The notes under the pieces were generated by a model, which saw nothing but the letters and a program-made list of their open reading frames with translations, had not been told where the DNA came from and did not search any database. Positions 49,325 through 59,460 of a stretch of 64,000 nt of DNA are shown one piece after another. Origin of the DNA: JANXAZ01 sp964504655. Its GTDB lineage: Bacteria > Pseudomonadota > Alphaproteobacteria > Geminicoccales > Geminicoccaceae. Made by a program: the position numbers and the translations under genes. The stretch is taken from contig CAZDFD010000003.1 in the NCBI GenBank assembly GCA_964504655.1, positions 1 to 64,000 of the forward strand. The letters run 5' to 3'. The stretch's first letter is position 1, and every line of letters begins with the position of its first letter.

Positions 49325-50254
49325 TCACGGCACCTGGGCGCCCGTGACGTGGGTCCAGACCGCGTAGAGCGAGGTCGTGCCGCAGATGAAGAGCCGGTTG
49401 CGGCGCGGGCCGCCGAAGCAGAGGTTGGCCACGACCTCGGGCACCTTGATCTTGCCCAGGAGCCGGCCGTCCGGGTCGTAGCAGTGCACGCCGTCGCCGG
49501 CGCTGGTCCAGAGCCGCCCCTCGCTGTCGCAGCGAAAGCCGTCGAACACGCCCACTTCCGAGCTCACGAGCACCTCGCCGCCGACGAGGCGCCCGTCCTC
49601 CTGGACGAGGAAGCGGCGGATGTGCCGCGGCCCCTGCGGATCGTGGCTGATCCCGGTGTCGGCCACGTAGAGGACGCGCTCGTCGGGGGAGAAGCAGAGC
49701 CCGTTGGGGCGCTGCATCACCTCGACCACGGGAGTGAGACCGCCGCTGCGCGGGTCGAGGCGGAAGACGAAGCAGCCGCCATACTCCCGCTCGCCCTTCT
49801 CGCCCTCGAGCACCGTGTCGATGCCGTAGGCGGGATCGGTGAACCAGACCGTGCCGTCGGACTTGACCACGACGTCGTTGGGCGAGTTGAGGCGCTTCCC
49901 GTTCCAGCGTTCGGCCAGGACGGTGATGCGACCGTCCGGCTCGGTCCGCTCGACCCGCCGGTGCCGGTGGCTGCAGGAGACCAGCCGCCCCTCGCGGTCG
50001 CGGGTGTGGCCGTTGGTGTTGCCGGCGGGCTGGCGGAAGACCGAGACCTGCCCCTCGAGCCCGGTGACATCGGGCACGAAGCGCAGGATCCGGTCGTTGG
50101 GGATGTCGGAGAAGAGGAGCTGGTTGGCATCGGCGAACCAGACCGGGCCCTCGGCCCAGGCGGCCCCGCTCCAGAGGCGCACGAGCCGGGCGTTCATCGA
50201 GGCGAGGCGCTTGAAGCGCCAGTCGTGCACCTCGTACTCGCGGATCTGCTCCAA
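49325..50254 (-). CDS. SMP-30/gluconolactonase-family protein
   Basis: The 309-residue six-bladed beta-propeller has the metal and catalytic signatures EGPVWFADANQLLFSDI (Glu ligand), NTNGHTRD, LNSPNDVVVKSDGTVWFTDP (Asn and Asp ligands) and VADTG. Members hydrolyse sugar lactones such as glucono- or galactarolactone in the cytoplasm. TTG 50254 is chosen because GGGGAGG lies 6 bases upstream and a longer frame would run into the UgpQ-like gene. It follows the ABC transporter and phosphodiesterase genes in the same direction, suggesting one operon for uptake and use of a sugar derivative. Confidence 0.86.
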   Translation of the reverse strand: MEQIREYEVHDWRFKRLASMNARLVRLWSGAAWAEGPVWFADANQLLFSDIPNDRILRFVPDVTGLEGQVSVFRQPAGNTNGHTRDREGRLVSCSHRHRRVERTEPDGRITVLAERWNGKRLNSPNDVVVKSDGTVWFTDPAYGIDTVLEGEKGEREYGGCFVFRLDPRSGGLTPVVEVMQRPNGLCFSPDERVLYVADTGISHDPQGPRHIRRFLVQEDGRLVGGEVLVSSEVGVFDGFRCDSEGRLWTSAGDGVHCYDPDGRLLGKIKVPEVVANLCFGGPRRNRLFICGTTSLYAVWTHVTGAQVP

Positions 50255-50285
50255 GGCCGCCTCCCCGGCTTTCCCGGCCCCGGCC

Positions 50286-51056
50286 TTACCGGCCGTCGGA
50301 TGGCCCCGCAAGCCGGGCCGCGCGCCGGGCGAGCGCCGCCCGTGGCCGGTCCGTGGTGAAGACCGAAAGCCCGAGGGCGAGCGCCTTGTCGATCTGATGG
50401 TCCTCGTGCGCCGCCCACGCCCCGACCTCGAGGCCGGCGGCGCGCAGGGCCGCCACCCAGGCGGCATCGAGATGGTCGATGTGCAGGCCCACCTCGCCGA
50501 CCTCGGCCTCCCGCGCCAATCGGGCCAGAGCCTCGGGCGCACCCAGGGTCGCCTGCACGAGGGGCGCCACGAGCCAGAGCCGCGAGGGCGCGCCGGCCCG
50601 GGCGGCGTCGGCTAGGACCGGCAACAGGAAGCTCGTGACCACCGTCCGCCCGAGCAGGGCCATGCCGCGGAGGCGGTCGACGAGCTCGGCCTCGATCCCG
50701 GGATACCGGGCGAAGGCGGCCCCGGGCTTGATCTCGACCCGAAGGTCGATCGAGGCCGGAGCCAGGACCTCGAGCACCTCCTCGAGCGTCGGCACGGTCT
50801 CCTCCGGCGCCTCGCGCAGGCGCACGGCGCGCAGGTCCGGAACGCGCCAGGCGTCGACCGGGCCGCTTGCGGTCGTGGTGCGCTCGAGGGTGGCGTCGTG
50901 CAGCACCACGAGGGCGCCGTCGGCCGAGCGGTGGACGTCGAACTCGACCTGCTCGACGCCGAGGCCGGCCGCGTAGCGGAAGGCGGCGAGGCTGTTCTCG
51001 ACCGCTTCGCGGGCACCGCCGCGATGGGCGGCGATCGCCGGGCGAAGGGTGCTCAT
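50286..51056 (-). CDS. ugpQ: glycerophosphodiester phosphodiesterase
   Basis: The 256-residue protein is a GDPD-type TIM barrel with the catalytic and metal motif AAHRGGAREAVENSLAAF (His-Arg-Gly and Glu-Asn), the EFDVHRSADGALVVLHD strand (Glu, Asp, His) and the Lys in VEIKPGA. It would cleave glycerophosphodiesters to glycerol 3-phosphate and an alcohol. No signal peptide is seen, so it is cytosolic, like UgpQ. Its ATG overlaps the stop of the UgpE-like permease gene (ATGA), which ties its substrate to the transporter. Confidence 0.88.
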   Translation of the reverse strand: MSTLRPAIAAHRGGAREAVENSLAAFRYAAGLGVEQVEFDVHRSADGALVVLHDATLERTTTASGPVDAWRVPDLRAVRLREAPEETVPTLEEVLEVLAPASIDLRVEIKPGAAFARYPGIEAELVDRLRGMALLGRTVVTSFLLPVLADAARAGAPSRLWLVAPLVQATLGAPEALARLAREAEVGEVGLHIDHLDAAWVAALRAAGLEVGAWAAHEDHQIDKALALGLSVFTTDRPRAALARRAARLAGPSDGR

Positions 51057-51874
51057 CGGCCGATCTCCGGAGCGAAGCCGCGCACGAGCTGGCGTTCGGC
51101 CAGCACGAAGAGGAGGAGCGTGGGGGCCATGACCAGCACCGCCCCGGCCATCACCACGGGCCAGTTCACGTTGCCGTCGTCGATCGCCACGTCGTGGAGG
51201 GCCGCGAGGCCGACCTCGAGGGTGCGCATGTCGGGCGAGGTCGTGACCACGAGCGGCCAGAGAAAGCTCGTCCATTCGGCGAGGAACTGGAAGATGGCCA
51301 TGGCGGCGATCGCCGGACGCGCGAGCGGCACCACGACCAGCCGGAGGATCTGCAAACGCCCGGCGCCGTCGACCAGCGCCGCATCGTCGAACTCGCGCGG
51401 GATGTTGCGGAACTGCTGGCGCAGGAAGAAGCACACGAACCCCGAAGCGAGCGACGGCAGGACGAGCGCCGGGTAGGAATCGACCAGATCGAACGCCGCC
51501 ATGGTCAGATAATTGGGGACGAGCGTGACGTGGCTCGGGATCAGGAGCGTGGCGACGATCGCGAGGAAGGCCAGGTCGCGGCCCTTGAACTCGAGCCGGG
51601 CGCAGGCGTAGGCGGCGAGGATCGCGGTCAGGAGCGAGCCCGCGGTCACGGCGCCCGCGACCAGGAGCGAGTTCAGGAGATAACGGTCGAAGGGAGCCGC
51701 CTCGAGCGCGCGGGCATAGTTGTCGAGGCGCAGCGGCCAGAGCGCGGGCTCGCGCGCGAGGAACGCATCCGGCGGCATGAGGGAGACGAGAAGCGCGAGC
51801 AGGAAGGGCAGGCCCAGGAGCGAGGCCGCGGCGAGCGCCAGGAGGTCACCTCCCCGGACTACCGGCCGGCTCAC
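51053..51874 (-). CDS. ugpE: ABC transporter permease, UgpE-like
   Basis: The 273-residue membrane protein has six helices and the inner-membrane EAA loop FDDAALVDGAGRLQILRLVVVPLARPAI, typical of carbohydrate ABC permeases of the MalG/UgpE type. GTG 51874 overlaps the stop of the partner permease (GTGA). Together with UgpA and the binding protein upstream it would import glycerol 3-phosphate, a glycerophosphodiester or a sugar. No ATPase gene (UgpC/MalK-type) is found in the window; one encoded elsewhere may serve. Confidence 0.87.
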   Translation of the reverse strand: MSRPVVRGGDLLALAAASLLGLPFLLALLVSLMPPDAFLAREPALWPLRLDNYARALEAAPFDRYLLNSLLVAGAVTAGSLLTAILAAYACARLEFKGRDLAFLAIVATLLIPSHVTLVPNYLTMAAFDLVDSYPALVLPSLASGFVCFFLRQQFRNIPREFDDAALVDGAGRLQILRLVVVPLARPAIAAMAIFQFLAEWTSFLWPLVVTTSPDMRTLEVGLAALHDVAIDDGNVNWPVVMAGAVLVMAPTLLLFVLAERQLVRGFAPEIGR

Positions 51875-52800
51875 CGGTCGCCCCCGTAGTGGATGCGCCG
51901 GCCGAGCGTGCGGAACTGCAGCCAGGTGAAGGCCAGAAGGCCCAGGAACAGCAGCACGGCGAGCGCCGAGCCGCGCCCGATCTCGAAATAGACGAAGCTC
52001 GTGCGGTACAGGAGATGCACGAGGAGATCGGTGCTCCAGGCCGGGCCGCCGCGGGTCATGACGGCCACGAGCGTGAAGGTCTGGAAGCTGTCGATCACCA
52101 TGACGCACAGGAGGAAGAAGGTGGTCGGCATCAACAGCGGCAGGGTGACGTGGCGCAGGCGGGCGAGCCGACCCGCCCCGTCGAGCGCCGCAGCCTCCTG
52201 GACTGCGCGCGGGATCGCGGCGAGCCCGGCCGTGAACACCACGACGTCGTAGCCGAGGTTCTTCCAGACGGCGACGAGCGCGAGCGAGACCAGGGCCAGA
52301 TCGGTCGAGCTCAGCCAGGGCAGGCCCGCGCCGCCGAGCCCGCGCAGCAGCGCGTTGGCGAGGCCCACGTCGGCGTTGAGGATCCAGCTCCAGACGAGGG
52401 CGACCGCAACGCTGCTCGTGACGTAGGGGGCGAAGACGACCGCCCGGGCGAGCCGGCGGAGCGGCGTCGCCTCGACCAGGAGCTGGGCCAGGAGCAGCGC
52501 CACGCCCAGGCGCAGCGGCACGGTGAGCAGGGTGAACAGGAAGGTGCGCTCGAGGGCGTTGCGGAACTCGCCGCTCGCCAGGAGCTCGCCATAGTTGGCG
52601 AGCCCGACGAAGGGTCGCCCCGCCGCGAGGAAATCCCAGCGGTGGAAGGACAGCCAGAGCGACCAGAGGACGGGCCAGTAGACGAACAGGCCGAGGCACA
52701 GCAGCGCCGGGGCGAGGTAGAGCCAGGGTGCCAGCTCCCGGCCGAGCCGCGAGCGGGGCGGAGTGGCGACGGCGGGACGTTCGAGGGCCAGGGTGGACAC
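51871..52800 (-). CDS. ugpA: ABC transporter permease, UgpA-like
   Basis: The 309-residue protein has six helices after a short cytoplasmic tail and the EAA loop VQEAAALDGAGRLARLRHVTLPLLMPT. The first periplasmic stretch (LSFHRWDFLAAGRPFVGLANYGELL) is typical of MalF/UgpA-type permeases. GTG 52800 has GGAGG 7 bases upstream. It is divergent from the binding-protein gene, with about 130 bases between that should hold two promoters. Confidence 0.87.
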   Translation of the reverse strand: MSTLALERPAVATPPRSRLGRELAPWLYLAPALLCLGLFVYWPVLWSLWLSFHRWDFLAAGRPFVGLANYGELLASGEFRNALERTFLFTLLTVPLRLGVALLLAQLLVEATPLRRLARAVVFAPYVTSSVAVALVWSWILNADVGLANALLRGLGGAGLPWLSSTDLALVSLALVAVWKNLGYDVVVFTAGLAAIPRAVQEAAALDGAGRLARLRHVTLPLLMPTTFFLLCVMVIDSFQTFTLVAVMTRGGPAWSTDLLVHLLYRTSFVYFEIGRGSALAVLLFLGLLAFTWLQFRTLGRRIHYGGDR

Positions 52801-52928
52801 GCGCGACCTCCGCGGCCTTCGTGCACGGCGGGCGATTGCAGAACCGTGACGGGACCTTCACCGGGTCGTCACCGTCGCAGGCCCTTCTGCGTCGGGGTCC
52901 CGCCCGCGTCCGGCTGGAGGATTCGCCC

Positions 52929-54209
52929 GTGCACCGCCGATCCCTGCTCTCCTCGATCGTCCCGAGCGCCGCGGTCGTCGCGGCGAGCCTCGTCCTCCCG
53001 CTCGCCCCGGCTCGGGCGGCCACGGAGGTGACCTTCTGGCATTCCTTCGCCTCGGGCGAAGGGGCCAAGGCGATCGCCGCCATGGTCGAGCGGTTCCACG
53101 CGGCCCAACCCGAGGTCCGCGTCAAGGCGGAGTTCGCCGGCAGCTACGGTGATCTCGTGACCAAGCTGCAGGCGGCGATCCCGGCCAGGCGCCAGCCGCA
53201 TCTCGTGATGCTCGAGATCACCCGCTACGGGCTGTTCGCCGAACGCGGGGCGCTCGCGCCGCTCGAGCCCTTCCTCGAGCGCGAGGGGACGAGCTTCACC
53301 GAGCAGATCCGCCCCTTCGCCCGCGAGGCCGCGTCCTACAAGGGCCGCTCCTTCGTCCTGCCGTTCAACGTCTCGACCCCGCTTCTCTATTACAATCGCG
53401 ATCTGTTCGCCGCGGCCGGCCTCGACCCGGACAAGGCGCCCGCCACCTGGGACGAGCTCCTGGCCGCCGCCCGCAAGCTGCAGCGCACCGAGAACGGCCG
53501 GCCGGCCGTGTGGGGCATCAACCCGCCGCCCCAGTGGGTGCGCTGGGCGATGACCCATCAGGCGGGCGGCGGATGGGTCCTGCCGGACACCGACGAGGTG
53601 CTGATCGACCGGCCGGAGTCGGTCGAGGCCTACCGCACCGCCGCCTCCTGGGTGATCGAGCACGGTCTGGCGTCCAAGGACGCCGCGCTCGACGAGAAGG
53701 TGGCGGTGCAATATTTCCTCTCCGGGCAGGCGGCGATCCACTTCGATTCGACCGGCTCGCTCGGCAACCTCAAGCGGGACGCCAAGTTCTCGGTCGGCGT
53801 GGCCCCCCTGCCCTGCAAGCTGCGCTGCGCCGCTCCGGTGGGCGGCGCGGTGATCGGGCTCCTGGCGGGCCATCCGCCGGCCGAGACCGAGGCCGCCTGG
53901 CGGTTCCTCGCGTTCATCAATCGCCCGGAGCAGAACGCCACGGTGTTCGCGCTCACGGGCTACCTCCCGGTGCTCGCCGCCACCCCGACCATGCCCGAGG
54001 CCAAGGCGCGGCTCGAGGGCGATCCCGCCTGGTCGGCCGCGATCAAGCAGCTCGATGTAGCCTTCGTGCGCGCCCGCCCGCCGGCCATGCCCGCGATCCG
54101 CGCCAAGGAGGAGCAGGTCTGGCAGGCGATCGTGCTCGGCAAGCAGTCCGCGGAGCAGGCCCTCGCCGAGTTCGCCCAGGAGATGCGGCGGCTTCTGGCC
54201 GGAAGCTGA
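52929..54209 (+). CDS. ugpB: ABC transporter substrate-binding protein, UgpB-like
   Basis: The 426-residue protein has a signal peptide (RRSLLSSIVPSAAVVAASLVLPLAPARA). The family 1 extracellular solute-binding fold follows: VTFWHSFASGEGAKAIAAMV, the hinge strand YNRDLFAAAGLDP, ATWDELLAAARKL and a C-terminal FLAFINRPEQNA. The sequence is closer to UgpB than to MalE. GTG 52929 has GGAGG 8-9 bases upstream. It is transcribed away from ugpA-ugpE-ugpQ, but is the evident binding protein of that system. Confidence 0.85.
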   Translation: MHRRSLLSSIVPSAAVVAASLVLPLAPARAATEVTFWHSFASGEGAKAIAAMVERFHAAQPEVRVKAEFAGSYGDLVTKLQAAIPARRQPHLVMLEITRYGLFAERGALAPLEPFLEREGTSFTEQIRPFAREAASYKGRSFVLPFNVSTPLLYYNRDLFAAAGLDPDKAPATWDELLAAARKLQRTENGRPAVWGINPPPQWVRWAMTHQAGGGWVLPDTDEVLIDRPESVEAYRTAASWVIEHGLASKDAALDEKVAVQYFLSGQAAIHFDSTGSLGNLKRDAKFSVGVAPLPCKLRCAAPVGGAVIGLLAGHPPAETEAAWRFLAFINRPEQNATVFALTGYLPVLAATPTMPEAKARLEGDPAWSAAIKQLDVAFVRARPPAMPAIRAKEEQVWQAIVLGKQSAEQALAEFAQEMRRLLAGS

Positions 54210-54230
54210 CCCGGGCTCGGCGCCGCTCCC

Positions 54231-54240
54231 GGGGGGGGGG
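54231..54240. repeat. run of 10 G
   Basis: Ten consecutive G follow ccc and precede cggg in the 102-base gap between the UgpB-like and Uma2 genes. Such a tract can slip during replication or sequencing. It lies in no gene, about 70 bases upstream of the Uma2 start. Confidence 0.8.
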
Positions 54241-54311
54241 CGGGCGGCTTCGCCCGGGGAGCGCGACGGGTCGGCTCGACCCTGCTAGAATGCTCCTTGG
54301 AGGAGGAGCGC

Positions 54312-54869
54312 ATGGCCGAGCCTGCCCGTCGCCTGACGACCGTCGAGGAGTTCCTGGCCTTCGACGACGGCACCCAGACCCGCTACGAGCTCGTGGGCGG
54401 CGAGCTCGTGGCGATGGCCGCGGCGAGCCCGGTGCACGGTATCGCGCTCGTCAACCTCGCCGCGATCGTTCGCTCGCACCTGCCACCCGGTTGCCGCGCG
54501 ATGAGCCAAGTGACCGTCCGGGTGAGCGCGACCGATGCCTTCGTGCCCGATCTGGTGGTGAGCTGTCGGCCCACGCCGGAGCCGCGCATCGTCGAGCAGC
54601 CCTCGCTCGTCGTCGAGATCCTTTCGCCCACGACGCGCAGCTTCGACCTCGGCGAGAAGGCCGACCGCTACAGCCAGCTGCCTTCCTGCCGCGAGATCTG
54701 GCTCGTGGACAGCACGCGGCCGTGGATGCGGCTCTGGCGACGGGCGGGTGAGCTCTGGACCGTCACGCTGCCGATCGTCGAGGGCGGCTTCACGAGCGAA
54801 GTCCTGGGCACCGAGATCGCGCTCGCCGAGCTCTACCGCGGCGTCGAGCCCGCGGCCGCGGAAGGCTGA
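54312..54869 (+). CDS. Uma2-family (DUF820) PD-(D/E)XK nuclease-like protein
   Basis: The 185-residue protein fits Uma2: RLTTVEEFLAF, the first acidic residue in YELVGGELVAM, VPDLVVSCRP with the catalytic Asp, the LVVEILSPTT strand (E-x-L) and the DLGEKADRYSQL helix with Lys. These form a restriction-endonuclease-like active site. Family members are abundant in Cyanobacteria and some other bacteria; biological roles are unsettled. ATG 54312 has AGGAGGAG directly upstream and is preferred over TTG 54297. It lies alone between transporter and dehydratase genes. Confidence 0.85.
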   Translation: MAEPARRLTTVEEFLAFDDGTQTRYELVGGELVAMAAASPVHGIALVNLAAIVRSHLPPGCRAMSQVTVRVSATDAFVPDLVVSCRPTPEPRIVEQPSLVVEILSPTTRSFDLGEKADRYSQLPSCREIWLVDSTRPWMRLWRRAGELWTVTLPIVEGGFTSEVLGTEIALAELYRGVEPAAAEG

Positions 54870-54943
54870 GCCGCGTCCGGTCGGGGTTCTCCCGCCCGCC
54901 GTCACCCCCTAGCCTGCGGGCCGCGGCGAGCGAGGGAGGACCG

Positions 54944-56668
<1,725 letters not shown>

Positions 56669-56748
56669 GCGCCGCGACCGTTCGCGGGTTGTCTCCCCGG
56701 CCGGCGGTCGCCACAAGCTCGACCGAGGATGGGGGAAAGGGACCGAGC

Positions 56749-59460
56749 GTGGACGAGCGGGACGGGCGGTGCGCCGAGGAGCGGGCAGCGAGCTGGCACG
56801 CCGCCGAGCTAGAGGAATGCCTGCGCGCGCTCGGCAGCCGGCCGGAGGGGCTGAGCCCGGCGGAGGCCGAGGAGCGGCTCGCCCGCTTCGGCTTCAACCG
56901 GCTGCCCGAGCCGCCCCGCAAGGGGCCCTTGGTGCGGTTCCTCCTCCAGTTCCACAACCTCCTGATCTACGTGCTCCTGGTGGCGGCCGTCCTCTCGCTG
57001 CTCTTCGAGCATCCGGTCGACGCCGCGGTCATTCTGGGCGTCGTTCTGATCAACGCGGTCGTCGGGTTCGTCCAGGAGGGCAAAGCCGAGGCCGCGCTCG
57101 AGGCGATCCGCGGCATGGTCGACCCCAAGGCCTCGGTGCTGCGCGAGGGCCGGCGGCTCACCGTTCCGGCCGAGCGGGTGGTGCCGGGCGACGTCGTGCT
57201 CTTGGAAGCGGGCGATCGGGTACCGGCCGATCTGCGCTTGTTGCGCGCCAGGGGCCTCAGGATCGACGAGGCGATCCTGACCGGCGAGTCGGTCCCGGTC
57301 GACAAGAGCACGAACCCCGCGCCGCGGGAGGCGGCGCTCGGCGATCGACCCTGCATGGCGTTCTCCGGCACCTTCGTCGTCGCCGGGCAGGGCACGGGCG
57401 TGGTCGTTGCGACCGGTGCCGAGACCGAGCTCGGCAAGATCGGCAAGCTTCTGGGCCAGGTCGAGCGGCTCGAAACCCCGCTGTTGCGGCAGATGGCGGG
57501 CTTCGCCCGCACCCTCACGGTCGTGATCCTCGCGGTCTCCGCGGCCGCCTTTCCCTTCGCCTGGCTGGTCCAGGCCTATCCGCTCGACCTTTCCTTCATG
57601 ACGGTCGTCGGGCTCGCCGTCGCCGCCATCCCCGAGGGCCTGCCGGCGGTCATGACGATCACGCTCGCCATCGGCGTGCAGCGCATGGCCCGCCGCAACG
57701 CCATCATCCGCCGCCTGCCGGCGGTCGAGACCTTGGGCTCGGTCTCGGTCATCTGCTCGGACAAGACCGGCACGCTCACCCGCAACGAGATGACCGTGCA
57801 GACGGTCCGCACCGCGTCGGCGCTCGCCCGCGTCTCCGGCAGCGGCTACGCCGCCGAGGGCGCGTTCTCGTCCGACGGTGCGCGGATCGACCCGCTCGCC
57901 GACCCGGTGCTGGCCGAGCTGATCGAGGGCGGCCTGCTCTGCAACGACGCCGAGGTCCGGCACGGCGAGGCTGGCTGGCTCGTCGACGGCGATCCGATGG
58001 AAGGCGCGCTCGTCACGCTCGCGATGAAGGCCGGTCTCGACCCGGCGACCGTGCGCAGGGACCTGGTGCGGCTCGACGAGATCCCCTTCGACAGCCGTCA
58101 CCGGTTCATGGCGACACTGCACCGGAGCCCGGACGGCCACCGCTTCGTGATCGTCAAGGGCGCGCCCGAACGACTGCTCGAGATGTGCCGGACCGAGCGG
58201 ACGACCGAAGGCGAGCGGCCCGTGGATGCCGCCTTCTGGCGGGCGGCGGCCGAGGAGCTGGCCGGCCGCGGTCAGCGGGTGCTGGCGCTCGCCCGCGCGC
58301 CGGCACCACCCGGCGACCGGCCGCTCGAGCCCCGGGACGTCGAGGGTGGCTGCGTGCTCGTGGGCCTCGTGGGCCTGATCGACCCGCCGCGCGAGGAAGC
58401 GGTGGCGGCGGTCGCCGAATGCCACACGGCCGGCATCCGGGTCGTCATGATCACCGGCGACCACGCCACGACCGCCAAGGAGATCGCCCGCCAGCTCGGC
58501 ATCGCCCGCGAGCCGTCGGTCGCGACCGGCAACGAGCTCGACGCGCTCGACGCCGAAGGCTTCCGGCGGGCCGCCCGGGAGGTCCACGTCTTCGCCCGCA
58601 CCACCCCCGAGCACAAGCTGCGTCTGGTCGAGGCGCTGCAGGCGGATGGGCGGATCGTCGCCATGACCGGCGACGGGGTCAACGACGCGCCGGCCCTCAA
58701 GCGCGCCGACGTCGGTGTGGCGATGGGGATGAAGGGGACCGAGGCCGCCAAGGAGGCGGCCCAGATGGTGCTCGCGGACGACAACTTCGCCTCGATCGTG
58801 GCGGCCGTGCGTGAGGGCCGCACGGTCTACGACAACCTCATGAAGGTCATCGGCTGGACTCTGCCCACCAACGGCGGCGAGGCCCTGACGATCCTGGCGG
58901 CGCTCGCCCTGGGCCTGGCCCTGCCCGTGACCCCGGTGCAGATCCTCTGGATCAACATGGTGACCGCGGTGGCGCTCGGCCTCACCCTGGCCTTCGAGCC
59001 GACCGAGCCCGGCACCATGCGCCGGCCGCCGCGGCCGGCCGACCGGCCGATCCTCTCGGGCGAGCTCGTCTGGCGCATCCTCTTCGTCTCGGTGCTGTTC
59101 GTCTGCGGCGCCTTCGGCGTGTTCTACTGGGCCGACCTGCGCGGCGAGACGATCGAGGAGGCGCGGACCCTGGTCGTCAACACGATCGTCGTCATGGAGA
59201 TCTTCTATCTCTTCAGCGTCCGCTACGTGCACGGCACCTCGCTCACCGTCGAGGGGCTCGTCGGCACGCCGGCGGTGCTGATCGGGGTGAGCGTGACCGT
59301 GCTCGCCCAGCTCGCCCTCACCTACCTCCCCTGGATGCAGTCCCTGTTCCAGACCCGCCCGGTCGGCCTGCTCGACGGGATCGTCGTGCTGGCGGTGGGT
59401 GTGGCCCTCCTGGTGCTCTGCGAGCTCGAGAAGCGGCTCCGCGCCCGGCTCCAGGGCTAG
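56749..59460 (+). CDS. P2-type cation-transporting ATPase
   Basis: The 903-residue pump has an N-terminal cation-ATPase domain (about 15-85), the actuator ILTGESVPVDK, and the M4 ion motif IPEGLPAV. The phosphorylation site is ICSDKTGTLTRNEM. KGAPERLL lies in the nucleotide domain, with hinge motifs MITGDH and MTGDGVNDAPALK, and a C-terminal six-helix part follows. M5 keeps the Asn and Glu of SERCA (PTNGGEA). M6 reads WINMVTAVALG, with Ala where SERCA has the calcium-binding Asp, so the ion is uncertain. GTG 56749 follows AAAGGG. Its stop overlaps the convergent gene by 4 bases. Confidence 0.87.
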   Translation: MDERDGRCAEERAASWHAAELEECLRALGSRPEGLSPAEAEERLARFGFNRLPEPPRKGPLVRFLLQFHNLLIYVLLVAAVLSLLFEHPVDAAVILGVVLINAVVGFVQEGKAEAALEAIRGMVDPKASVLREGRRLTVPAERVVPGDVVLLEAGDRVPADLRLLRARGLRIDEAILTGESVPVDKSTNPAPREAALGDRPCMAFSGTFVVAGQGTGVVVATGAETELGKIGKLLGQVERLETPLLRQMAGFARTLTVVILAVSAAAFPFAWLVQAYPLDLSFMTVVGLAVAAIPEGLPAVMTITLAIGVQRMARRNAIIRRLPAVETLGSVSVICSDKTGTLTRNEMTVQTVRTASALARVSGSGYAAEGAFSSDGARIDPLADPVLAELIEGGLLCNDAEVRHGEAGWLVDGDPMEGALVTLAMKAGLDPATVRRDLVRLDEIPFDSRHRFMATLHRSPDGHRFVIVKGAPERLLEMCRTERTTEGERPVDAAFWRAAAEELAGRGQRVLALARAPAPPGDRPLEPRDVEGGCVLVGLVGLIDPPREEAVAAVAECHTAGIRVVMITGDHATTAKEIARQLGIAREPSVATGNELDALDAEGFRRAAREVHVFARTTPEHKLRLVEALQADGRIVAMTGDGVNDAPALKRADVGVAMGMKGTEAAKEAAQMVLADDNFASIVAAVREGRTVYDNLMKVIGWTLPTNGGEALTILAALALGLALPVTPVQILWINMVTAVALGLTLAFEPTEPGTMRRPPRPADRPILSGELVWRILFVSVLFVCGAFGVFYWADLRGETIEEARTLVVNTIVVMEIFYLFSVRYVHGTSLTVEGLVGTPAVLIGVSVTVLAQLALTYLPWMQSLFQTRPVGLLDGIVVLAVGVALLVLCELEKRLRARLQG

